Source: Pseudoxanthomonas sp. (lineage in GTDB: Bacteria; Pseudomonadota; Gammaproteobacteria; Xanthomonadales; Xanthomonadaceae). Taken from it: a stretch of 64,000 nt of DNA. Position 1 is the stretch's first letter. Each line of letters begins with the position of its first letter. Shown here piece after piece: positions 37,226 through 44,342 of this stretch. Below the pieces are notes generated by a model. That model was not told the DNA's origin, ran no database searches, and saw nothing but the letters and a program-made list of their open reading frames with translations. Made by a program: the position numbers and the translations under genes. The DNA is taken from positions 726,266 to 790,265 of the forward strand of contig NZ_DASYGY010000004.1 in the NCBI RefSeq assembly GCF_035999195.1, written 5' to 3'.

Positions 37226-38670
37226 GTGATGGATATGGATTGAGTGGGGCATCTCCGGTCACTCGCGACCAGGCAGTTCGTCTGATCGTGCAGACATGTC
37301 TCGAAGAGCGTGTTACTGACGAGCGTCAGATCGCCTATGTCCTGGCGACGGCGCAGCATGAGAGCCAGAACTTCACCAGTCTGGAAGAGAATCATGGTAG
37401 GAAGCAGGCCGCCAAGATCGGCTACCGGGGCGGCGAAAGAGATGGTTACGCTAGCGGTGAGGAGTACTTCGGCCGCGGTTATGCCCACCTTACCCATTGG
37501 GGGAACTATCGCGATCTCGGCCAAGCGTTGGGCAGGGGCGACGAGCTGGCGCGTGAGCCTGCTCTTGCTGCGTCCCCGGAGCTGGCTTCGAGGATTCTCG
37601 TCGTCGGCATGCGCGATGGCCTTTTTACGGGTCGTGGGCTGGACGATTACATTGAAGGGCAGCGTGTCGACTATCTCAATGCGCGACGGATCGTCAATGG
37701 CACCGATCAGGCGGCGAACATTGCTGCACTCGCGCGCGATTGGGAGCCGGCCATAAGCGATCTCGTCGGCTCGGTTCAGCGGGACGGTGTGGATCTAAGG
37801 CTGACGCAAGAGGCGCTCAATGCGGAACTGCCGCTCCAGCGTGGTGTCGCGAACGAGCGTACCTTCGAGCTGCAGCAGTACCTTGTTGCGTTGGCCATTA
37901 CCGACGATGCGGGCAATCCATTGTCGCCGGACGGCGACTTCGGACGATCGACCGAGCAGGCTGTTAGTGCCTACCAGCGTATGACGGGGATCGAGCCACG
38001 AACTGGAAGGGTGGATCAAGCACTTTTTGACAGGATTCAGGACGAGGTCATGCAAGGTAATCCGGACTTCAGACTGAAAACCATGATGGACCTGCATGGG
38101 CCTTTGAACGATAAAGTCCTCGGTCCCGGTGATCGTGGCGACGCCGTTGCCGAGCTCCAGGAACAGTTGCAAGGACTCGGTTTTCGCGGGCCACAGGGGC
38201 AGCCGCTAGGCGGCAGTCGCAGCTACGACACTGCTACGTTGGAGGCCACTCGCCGGTTCCAGCAAGGCGCCGATATAGCCCCGGCCGACGGATTGGCCGA
38301 CGAACGTACACGCGATGCGATCAATGCCCGCGCGCTCGAGCAAGGGCTGCCGGAAGCGACCGAAGCAGCGCGTCGCAGGGAGCTCAGGGAGGCGCAGCAG
38401 CCGCTGCATCAGCCTGTGCCGGGGAGAGATAACGGCGCGCAAGGCTATCAAGAGGGGCATCACGACGTACCTCGTCTGTTCGACGAAGCGTCGGTAGAAC
38501 GCTACTTCGCCGCCGTCATGTCCGGCGACGCCGCTGCCTCGGACCGCGTGGCGACCGAGTTCGCACGCTCGGCGGAAGGTAGGGAGATGGCGCAACAGGG
38601 CGAGCGGTGGCTCGCGCAGCACCAGGCGGCCGAACAGGTCGCGTCGCAGGATCGCCAGATGGTGCGCTAG
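37222..38670 (+). CDS. GH19 lysozyme-like hydrolase with two peptidoglycan-binding domains (effector candidate)
   Basis: A 482-residue protein without a signal peptide. N-terminal GH19 chitinase/lysozyme-like domain (about 10-180): catalytic Glu47 in ATAQHESQNF, then YFGRGYAHLTHWGNY and the helical ARDWEPAISDL end. Two PG_binding_1-type domains follow at about 212-275 (LQQYLVALAITDDAGNPLSPDGDFG) and 300-370 (GDRGDAVAELQEQLQGLGF). The C-terminal 100 residues are Gln-rich. The plan matches XAC2609, a peptidoglycan hydrolase delivered by the X-type T4SS, but I cannot see a clear XVIPCD secretion domain at the end, so the delivery route is open. Lower G+C (about 50-60%) than the chromosome. Overlaps the putative immunity gene. 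Confidence 0.85.
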   Translation: MSDGYGLSGASPVTRDQAVRLIVQTCLEERVTDERQIAYVLATAQHESQNFTSLEENHGRKQAAKIGYRGGERDGYASGEEYFGRGYAHLTHWGNYRDLGQALGRGDELAREPALAASPELASRILVVGMRDGLFTGRGLDDYIEGQRVDYLNARRIVNGTDQAANIAALARDWEPAISDLVGSVQRDGVDLRLTQEALNAELPLQRGVANERTFELQQYLVALAITDDAGNPLSPDGDFGRSTEQAVSAYQRMTGIEPRTGRVDQALFDRIQDEVMQGNPDFRLKTMMDLHGPLNDKVLGPGDRGDAVAELQEQLQGLGFRGPQGQPLGGSRSYDTATLEATRRFQQGADIAPADGLADERTRDAINARALEQGLPEATEAARRRELREAQQPLHQPVPGRDNGAQGYQEGHHDVPRLFDEASVERYFAAVMSGDAAASDRVATEFARSAEGREMAQQGERWLAQHQAAEQVASQDRQMVR

Positions 38671-38722
38671 AAGCGCGCCTGACTGCCCTATTCACAGGGA
38701 TGTTGAGGAGAAGGAAATCGCC

Positions 38723-39280
38723 ATGGAAGACGTCAATACAGTGCCCGCAAGCGTCACATCAGCCGATGCCGTCAAGGCATTGATGGTGCTGCGGGCGGAA
38801 ATGGTCCAGCGCGAGGCGCGCATGAGTGCGGCCATCAATGAGCAGGTGCAGGCGCTACGGCGCGAGGTGGGCCAGTTCCGTCGCGATGTCGCCGGCATCG
38901 TGGACAGCGCGAACATCGCCCACGGGGCTCGCGGTGCCATGTCGCCAGTGGCGGCTGAGTATGGTCATGCCGCGGCGAGTGCGGTGGCGCACATGAGGCG
39001 CGCCGGCCGCTTGGTGTGGATGTGGCTCGCGACGGCTGGCACGATGCTGGTGCTGGCGGTGTTCGTTGCCTGGACCGTTCTGGGCTACTACCGGCGCGAA
39101 CTGGCCAGCACGCAGGAAGAACTGCAGCGCTATGAAGACGCCGTGCCCGTCGTGCAGGCGTTCTACGCGTCCGACGCGGTGATCTGCGGCGGCGTCATCT
39201 GCGCCCATGCCGATCCTGCGGGGGCACGTGCTGGCGACAAGGGGCAGTATCGCGCGGCCAGACCGAGGCCTCGGCCGTAG
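38723..39280 (+). CDS. Coiled-coil single-span membrane protein
   Basis: A 185-residue protein: a predicted coiled coil at about 18-60 (VLRAEMVQREARMSAAINEQ, then VQALRREVGQFRRDVAGIV), one membrane helix at 97-122 (LVWMWLATAGTMLVLAVFVA), a second short coiled region (ELASTQEELQRYED) and a C-terminal Cys pair (VICGGVICAH). GAGGAGAAGGA upstream of the ATG is a strong ribosome site. It follows the GH19 gene by 52 bp in the same direction and is probably in its operon. No family identified with confidence; it recalls small membrane proteins next to mobilisation or effector genes. Confidence 0.7.
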   Translation: MEDVNTVPASVTSADAVKALMVLRAEMVQREARMSAAINEQVQALRREVGQFRRDVAGIVDSANIAHGARGAMSPVAAEYGHAAASAVAHMRRAGRLVWMWLATAGTMLVLAVFVAWTVLGYYRRELASTQEELQRYEDAVPVVQAFYASDAVICGGVICAHADPAGARAGDKGQYRAARPRPRP

Positions 39281-39495
39281 GTTTGCATCTCGTCGCCGGC
39301 TTCCGGGCCGCACATTGCCTACGAGAGTGGGCCGCTTGTAGCCGGTCTGGAGCGGTCAGATTTCCGTGGCGGCTCAGTCGCCGTTGATGGAATGGGCGGC
39401 GCTCTACAGGTGTTGTACAGCACGCGCCCATCCGGTTTGACGCGACGACGACACCCGCCTTCCGAAGATGGCCGCTCCCCAACCGGAGCCCATCC

Positions 39496-40449
39496 ATGCC
39501 CCTGCGAAGCCTCACCGCCGCCGCGCTCGCCCTGGTCTGCATCTCCTCGCTGGCAGCCGAAGCCCGGACGCTCGCAACGCAGGCCAACGATCCGATGACG
39601 AAGACCGGCGTGGCGGGCCTGCTGCGCGCACAGGTGTTGCTCGACCGCGCCCACTTCTCGCCGGGGGAGATCGATGGCCAGGCCGGCTCCAACCAGCGGC
39701 GCGCGCTGCGCGGTTACCAGGCCACGAAGGGCCTGCAGGTCACGGGCGAACTGGATGCGGCCACGTGGGATGCCCTGAACGCAGGCGCCGCGCCCGTGCT
39801 CGTCGCGTACACACTGACGGCGGAAGATGTCGGTGGCCCGTACGCGCCCATTCCGGACGACATGATGGCGCAGGCCAAACAGACCTCGCTCGGTTTCGAA
39901 TCGGTGCACGAGGCCCTGGGTGAACGTTTCCACGTGGCGCCCGCGCTACTGGAGACGTTGAATCCCGGCGCGGACTTCAGCAGGGCGGGTACCCGGATTC
40001 TGGTGCCGAACGTCGCGGACATCGGCCCACCGCCGAAGGCGGCGAAGGTGCTCGTGGACAAGTCCGACGCCACGTTGACCCTGCTCGACGCCGCAGGCAA
40101 GCGCGTGGCGCAGTTCCCGGTGTCGTCCGGCAGCAAGAAGGATCCGCTGCCGCTGGGCGAATGGAAGATCGTGGCGACCGCCGTCGATCCCACCTTCCAC
40201 TACAACCCGAAGCTGTTCTGGGACGCGGACCCGTCGCACGCCAAGGCGACCCTGCCCGCGGGCCCGAACAATCCGGTGGGCACGCGCTGGATCGATCTGT
40301 CCCGGCCGCACTTCGGCCTGCACGGCACGCCGTCGCCGGCGACCGTGGGCAAGGCGCAGTCGTATGGCTGCGTGCGGCTCACCAACTGGGATGTCGAACG
40401 CGTGGCCGCCGCCGTGTCGCCCGCGCTCACCGTCGTGACGCAGGAATGA
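39496..40449 (+). CDS. L,D-transpeptidase (YkuD) with PG-binding and LysM-like domains
   Basis: A 317-residue exported enzyme (signal about 1-23, LAALVCISSLAAEA-like). PG_binding_1-type domain at about 37-98 (AQVLLDRAHFSPGEIDGQAG), a LysM-like segment at about 132-172 (HEALGERFHVAPALLETLNPG) and the YkuD catalytic domain from 183, with HGTPSPATVGKAQSYGCVRL holding His276 and catalytic Cys292. Such enzymes form 3-3 crosslinks or attach proteins to peptidoglycan. Ends two bases before the M23 peptidase gene begins (40451), so the two are likely one unit acting on the cell wall. G+C is back to core level. Confidence 0.93.
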   Translation: MPLRSLTAAALALVCISSLAAEARTLATQANDPMTKTGVAGLLRAQVLLDRAHFSPGEIDGQAGSNQRRALRGYQATKGLQVTGELDAATWDALNAGAAPVLVAYTLTAEDVGGPYAPIPDDMMAQAKQTSLGFESVHEALGERFHVAPALLETLNPGADFSRAGTRILVPNVADIGPPPKAAKVLVDKSDATLTLLDAAGKRVAQFPVSSGSKKDPLPLGEWKIVATAVDPTFHYNPKLFWDADPSHAKATLPAGPNNPVGTRWIDLSRPHFGLHGTPSPATVGKAQSYGCVRLTNWDVERVAAAVSPALTVVTQE

Positions 40450-40450
40450 C

Positions 40451-41125
40451 ATGAAGTACGTGCTGGCGTTGCTGCTGGTGCTCGGTGCGGGCGTGCTGGT
40501 GTGGCGCGGTGTGGAGATCGTGCCCACGCCGCGCGCCATGCCCACTGCGGGCGCAGACCGATCTGCGCCGGCCGCTTCTCCGGCCGTGACCGCGTCGGAC
40601 ACGGCCCCCGCAGGTTCGGCCAGCACAGGCATCGCGGTTGCCGCGCCCGCACCCGTGCCATCGCCCTCCGTGCCGGTGCCCGCAGCGACGCATGCGTCAT
40701 CCCTGCTCATTCCGGTGCAGGGCGCTCGCGCGGCAGACCTCCGCGACACCTTCAGCGATGCCCGAAGCGAAGGGCGCTCGCACGATGCGATCGACATCAT
40801 GGCCCCGCGCGGCACGCCTGTCGTCGCCGTGGCCGATGGTCATGTGGAAAAACTGTTCACCAGCGAACGCGGCGGCCTGACGGTCTACCAGTTCGAGCCG
40901 AGCGGCCGCTACGCGTACTACTACGCCCACCTCGACCGTTACGCCGACGGCCTGGCGGAGCAGCAGACCATCCGGCGCGGGCAGGTGATCGGCTACTTGG
41001 GTTTCACCGGCAACGCCAGCCCGGACGCACCGCACCTGCACTTCGCGATCTTCCAACTCGGTCCCGAGCGCCGCTGGTGGGAAGGTACGGCCATCAACCC
41101 GTATCCGCTGCTGACGACGCCCTGA
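40451..41125 (+). CDS. M23 family metallopeptidase
   Basis: A 224-residue protein with an N-terminal membrane anchor or uncleaved signal (VLALLLVLGAGVLVWRG), an Ala/Pro/Ser linker to about residue 84, and an M23 (LytM-type) domain: His111 and Asp115 in HDAIDI, His160 in YYYAHLDRY, and HLH (195-197) in PDAPHLHFAI, a complete zinc site, so it should be an active endopeptidase on peptidoglycan crossbridges. Directly downstream of the L,D-transpeptidase gene. Confidence 0.92.
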   Translation: MKYVLALLLVLGAGVLVWRGVEIVPTPRAMPTAGADRSAPAASPAVTASDTAPAGSASTGIAVAAPAPVPSPSVPVPAATHASSLLIPVQGARAADLRDTFSDARSEGRSHDAIDIMAPRGTPVVAVADGHVEKLFTSERGGLTVYQFEPSGRYAYYYAHLDRYADGLAEQQTIRRGQVIGYLGFTGNASPDAPHLHFAIFQLGPERRWWEGTAINPYPLLTTP

Positions 41126-41195
41126 CGTCACCGTGTAGGCGCCGCGAGCTCCGTGTCGGAACGTCGCTGATCATCGTCGGGTGACACGCTGGCGA

Positions 41196-41498
41196 TCAGA
41201 TCGCCGCGAGCCGGTCCGCCGCCACGTTCTTCCGCATCATTGCCGCATGCCGGATCCGTCCGTCGATGGCGACCTACACCTCTGCCGACAGCGATAACGC
41301 GTCGTCGATCATCCCGCCGATGTCGACCTCGGCGCCACATGAGCCACAGAAGCCGAACGGGCCAAGGGCGCTGCTCATCACGATAGTCTTGTCAGGGATG
41401 GAGGCCAGCGCGTGGCCGTCTCGCACAATACTGTCGCCGCCCCCGCGTCATGGGCGCCTGTTGTTCGATTGCGACGCGCTGCTCGCGCGGATCCGCTC
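41196..41498 (-). pseudogene. Decayed duplicate of the asparaginase-like gene
   Basis: Reading leftwards, the 101 codons align with residues 63-161 and the stop of the intact gene at 42117-42602: ERIRASSASQ against ELIRATIAAQ, ALASIPDKTIVM against VLASIPDKTIVM, MMRKNVAADRLAAI against KVRKNVAANRFEAV. Two in-frame stops (after SNNRRP and after SLSAEV) and the loss of the catalytic THGTDS motif show decay; only one codon insertion disturbs the alignment. The N-terminal half with TGGTI is not recognisable. The two copies flank the GNAT gene. Confidence 0.85.
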
Positions 41499-41630
41499 GA
41501 AGAGGGTATTCTGGCGCCCGTTTCCGGACCCCTGTTTCCCCGTTGCCCTGGCCGCGAGGCGGTCCGGCTCGACCCCGGTGGTCGGCCATGGCAGACACGT
41601 GGACAAGCATTGAAGAAGAACGATCTCCAG

Positions 41631-41975
41631 ATGAAAACCGACTGGCGCTTCGAAGAGAGCGAGCAGCGGCGGCACTATGTCATCGAGCCATGGCTCGATG
41701 GCCGCCGCGTAGGTCGTGCGCATGGCTGGTTCGAGCCCGGCGAGACCTTCGTGCTGGAGAAGATCGAGATCGATTCAAGGCAGCGCTCACGTGGCTATGG
41801 CAGTACGGTGATCGAGCAGTTGCGACAGAAAGCGCGCGAAAAGGCGTGCCGCGAGCTGGTCATCAACAACGTGCGCTCCAGCAACCACCGGGCCATCGCG
41901 CTGTATGAGGCCATGGGCGCGAAGGCTGTCCCGCTGTCGGCAAGCCTCTACGCGTTTGTCATCTCGCCGCCGTAG
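41631..41975 (+). CDS. GNAT family N-acetyltransferase
   Basis: A 114-residue protein with a shortened GNAT fold: strand FEPGETFVLEKIEID, acetyl-CoA loop QRSRGYGSTVIEQLRQKA (motif A, residues about 50-67), then ELVINNVRSSNHRAIALYEAMGAK. By family it transfers an acetyl group to an amine; substrate unknown. The ATG at 41631 is chosen since the frame upstream crosses the asparaginase pseudogene. It lies between the pseudogene and the intact asparaginase-like gene. Confidence 0.8.
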   Translation: MKTDWRFEESEQRRHYVIEPWLDGRRVGRAHGWFEPGETFVLEKIEIDSRQRSRGYGSTVIEQLRQKAREKACRELVINNVRSSNHRAIALYEAMGAKAVPLSASLYAFVISPP

Positions 41976-41993
41976 ACCTGATCCTCCGGAACA

Positions 41994-42013
41994 GGGGTCA
42001 GAGTGCGTTTTCC
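41994..42013. repeat. GGGGTCAGAGTGCGTTTTCC motif
   Basis: This 20-base sequence just after the GNAT stop resembles intergenic motifs often seen near REP-associated tyrosine transposase genes in proteobacteria. Only one copy is seen here and no transposase is nearby, so the link is from memory and weak. Confidence 0.3.
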
Positions 42014-42060
42014 GATGGGGTCGCAAGGGTCGGAGAACAATTCCCTCCCTCGTGGAAGCA

Positions 42061-42084
42061 CAAGGCCCGCATCAGCGGGCCTTG
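42061..42084. terminator. Bidirectional terminator-like hairpin between convergent genes
   Basis: CAAGGCCCGC, a four-base loop ATCA, GCGGGCCTTG: a perfect ten-base stem, followed on the plus strand by TTGTTG. It lies between the GNAT gene and the opposing asparaginase-like gene and could serve both. Confidence 0.75.
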
Positions 42085-42116
42085 TTGTTGCTGCAGCATC
42101 CATCCGTCTGTCGGCC

Positions 42117-42602
42117 TCAAACCGCCTCGAACCGGTTCGCCGCTACATTCTTCCGCACCTTCGCCGGATCCCAGATCCGCCCGTTCATGGCGATGTACAC
42201 GCCCGACGGCAGCGACTGCACCGCGCCGATCGCGCAGCCGATGTTGAACTCGGCGTCCGAGCCGCGGAACCGGGCCGGGCTGAGCGCGCCGGTCATCACG
42301 ATGGTCTTGTCCGGAATCGACGCCAGCACGTGGCCCGTCTGCACCATGCTGTCGGTTCCGTGCGTGACCAGCACATGCTTCGTCGGCTGCGCCGCGATGG
42401 TGGCGCGGATCAGCTCGCGATCCTCGCCGGTGATGTGCAGCGAGTCCTTGCGCAGGATCGGGATGACGGTGAAGCGGAACGTCACGCCCAGCTCGCGCAG
42501 GATCATGCCGATCTGCGGATCGCCGATCTGGTAGTCGGACTTGTCGTCGAAGTAGATCTTGTCGATCGTGCCACCGGTGGTGACGATCAGCAGCTCGTCC
42601 AT
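42117..42602 (-). CDS. Short asparaginase-domain protein
   Basis: A 161-residue protein corresponding only to the N-terminal half of type I/II asparaginases: LLIVTTGGTIDKIY (catalytic Thr region, residues 5-18) and VLVTHGTDSMVQTG (second catalytic Thr-Asp pair, near 80-90). The C-terminal asparaginase domain is absent, as in a known group of stand-alone short proteins whose activity is uncertain. The ATG at 42602 is preferred over one eight codons upstream; AGGAG lies about 11 bases before it. A decayed copy is at 41196-41498. Ends 20 bases after the upstream XAC2610-like gene. Confidence 0.85.
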   Translation of the reverse strand: MDELLIVTTGGTIDKIYFDDKSDYQIGDPQIGMILRELGVTFRFTVIPILRKDSLHITGEDRELIRATIAAQPTKHVLVTHGTDSMVQTGHVLASIPDKTIVMTGALSPARFRGSDAEFNIGCAIGAVQSLPSGVYIAMNGRIWDPAKVRKNVAANRFEAV

Positions 42603-42622
42603 CTCAAGGCTCCTGCCGGCGC

Positions 42623-43336
42623 TCACGGCGCGCCTGGCGTTGTATCCGGGGGTGTCAGGCGGTACGCCTCGCCGTAGTGCCGGCAGATCATGTCTTCCAG
42701 TCCCGGCGAAGGCGGTGCGACCACCACGCGATTATCGCCGCTTTCCCGCAGGAACGTGCATTGCGCGTCCCCGCGACCGTCCTCCTCGTAGGTGGCGCCG
42801 CTGCCGTCCACCTGCGCCCGCAGGTCCTGGTTGCCGTCGCTCAGCGGCAGCGATCGCACCGCGTCCAGCTTCCACATCAGGTAGTTCCAGCTGCAGCAGC
42901 TGCTGCGCCCGGCCTGCACCAGCCACCCGTCGATGAACTGCAGCTCGTAGTAGCCACCGCTGAAGAAGTGCTGCAGCGTCCGCGTGGCCGGGTCGATCCG
43001 GTAGACATCGCCCTCGCAGTTCGGCCCCGCACCGCACGCGCCGAGGATCTCGATCTCATGCAGGCCGTCCCCGTCCAGATCCACCGGGCCGGCATTGCCC
43101 ATCCGCGTGTAGGCCGTTTCCTGGTCGATCTCCAGGCGGTCGCAGGTACGCCCGCCATCGCACGCGAGCTCGACGATGTGGCGACGCAGCGCGGGCGAAG
43201 GGCATTCCGTCCGCAGGATCAGCACGCTGCCGTCGCGGTTCTCCACGCGCGTCGGTTCCACCGGTTCGCACACGTCGCCCTGCGCCCAGGCGCATGACGC
43301 GAACGCATAGAAGAACAGCGCGACGGCGAAGCGCAT
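42623..43336 (-). CDS. Exported XAC2610-like protein with calcium-loop motif
   Basis: A 237-residue protein with signal peptide (MRFAVALFFYAFASCAWAQG, cleavage after about 19). PVDLDGDGLHEIEILGACG (residues 84-102) has a D-x-D-x-DG loop like the calcium sites of XAC2610/FG-GAP-type proteins, followed by GDVYRIDPATRTLQHFF. About eight cysteines, including SSCCSW and CGAGPNC, suggest disulfides. XAC2610 relatives inhibit lysozyme-like T4SS effectors; no effector gene is adjacent, so this would be an orphan immunity protein or have another role. Overlaps the DUF2069 stop by one base (TGATG). Confidence 0.7.
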   Translation of the reverse strand: MRFAVALFFYAFASCAWAQGDVCEPVEPTRVENRDGSVLILRTECPSPALRRHIVELACDGGRTCDRLEIDQETAYTRMGNAGPVDLDGDGLHEIEILGACGAGPNCEGDVYRIDPATRTLQHFFSGGYYELQFIDGWLVQAGRSSCCSWNYLMWKLDAVRSLPLSDGNQDLRAQVDGSGATYEEDGRGDAQCTFLRESGDNRVVVAPPSPGLEDMICRHYGEAYRLTPPDTTPGAP

Positions 43337-43668
43337 CAAGGCTTCCGACCGAAGCGCTTGGCGAACGCGGGCCAGCTGGTCGCCAGCACGATGCCGATGG
43401 ACAGCACGATGCCCACCCAGGCGAACTTCGCCTTCACCGGGTCGGCCCACGCCACCATTACCGCGTGCGAGAACCAGAACAGCGCGAACACGCCGGCCCA
43501 GAACGCCGCCGTGCGCCGGCGCGCCATCACCCCGATCATCAGCAGGATCGGCGGCAGCGCGAACACCAGCAGGGCGAGCGTGTACTGGCGGTCGCCCCAG
43601 AACCACGCCGCGTACAGGATGGCGAGCAGTTGCAGCAGGGCCGCGAGCAGGAGACGGGAGCGGTCCAT
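43336..43668 (-). CDS. DUF2069 membrane protein
   Basis: A 110-residue inner-membrane protein with four hydrophobic helices (LLLAALLQLLAILYAAWFWG, YTLALLVFALPPILLMIGV, AFWAGVFALFWFSHAVMVAW, WVGIVLSIGIVLATSWPAF). The FWFSHAVMVAWADP segment and length fit DUF2069, a family frequently found beside wrbA, as here. Function unknown. Its start overlaps the wrbA stop (TGATG). Confidence 0.85.
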   Translation of the reverse strand: MDRSRLLLAALLQLLAILYAAWFWGDRQYTLALLVFALPPILLMIGVMARRRTAAFWAGVFALFWFSHAVMVAWADPVKAKFAWVGIVLSIGIVLATSWPAFAKRFGRKP

Positions 43669-44264
43669 CAGCGCACCTCCAACCGACGGGCGATATCCGC
43701 CACGCGGCGACCGAGCGCGCGCGCGAGCGCGGCTTCGTCATCGCTGGGCTGCGGGTCGTCGTCGCCGCCGGCGACATGGCTGGCGCCGTACGGCGTGCCG
43801 CCGGTGCGGGTGCTGCTGAGTTGCGGCTCGGTGAAGGGGATGCCGACGATCACGCAGCCGTGGTGCAGCAGCGGCACCTGCATCGAGAGCAGGGTGGATT
43901 CCTGTCCCCCATGCTGGGTGGCAGTGGACGTGAACACCGCCGCCGGCTTGCCGACCAGCGTGCCGCTGGCCCACTCGGCGCCCAGGCCGTCGATGAAGTG
44001 CTTGACCGGGGCGGCCATGTTGCCGAAGCGGGTGGGACTGCCGAGGATCAGGCCGGCGCACTCGGCCAGGTCCTGCCGGTCCACGTACGGCGCCCCGTCC
44101 TCGGGTACCGGCGGTGCGGCCTGCTGGGTCACCGCCGCCACCGGCGGCACCGTGCGCAGACGCGCGGACATCCCGTCCACTTCGCCCACGCCGCGCGCGA
44201 TCTGTCGCGCCAGCTTCGCCACGGAGCCGCCGCGGCTGTAGTAGAGCACCAGGATCTCGGGCAT
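43668..44264 (-). CDS. wrbA: NAD(P)H:quinone oxidoreductase WrbA
   Basis: A 198-residue flavodoxin-fold FMN enzyme that reduces quinones by two electrons, limiting redox cycling. ILVLYYSRGGSVAKLARQIARG binds FMN phosphate; LILGSPTRFGNMAAPVKHF, VFTSTATQHGGQESTLLS and the later GGTPYGASHVAGGDD are WrbA hallmarks. The ATG at 44264 gives the family length and start. First gene of the operon wrbA - DUF2069 - XAC2610-like, each overlapping the next by one base or more; the intact asparaginase-like gene may be the fourth. Confidence 0.95.
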   Translation of the reverse strand: MPEILVLYYSRGGSVAKLARQIARGVGEVDGMSARLRTVPPVAAVTQQAAPPVPEDGAPYVDRQDLAECAGLILGSPTRFGNMAAPVKHFIDGLGAEWASGTLVGKPAAVFTSTATQHGGQESTLLSMQVPLLHHGCVIVGIPFTEPQLSSTRTGGTPYGASHVAGGDDDPQPSDDEAALARALGRRVADIARRLEVR

Positions 44265-44342
44265 CGGAGCGTCTTCGTCGCGTGGAAGGCGCCTAGTATC
44301 GGCGATGTCGCCTCCATGACGCATCGGTTACCCTTCCGACCC

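Noticed and set aside
38370..38670. XVIPCD-type T4SS secretion domain at the end of the GH19 protein
   Set aside because: I looked for the conserved blocks and could not find them; only a Gln-rich tail is present, so the domain is not annotated.
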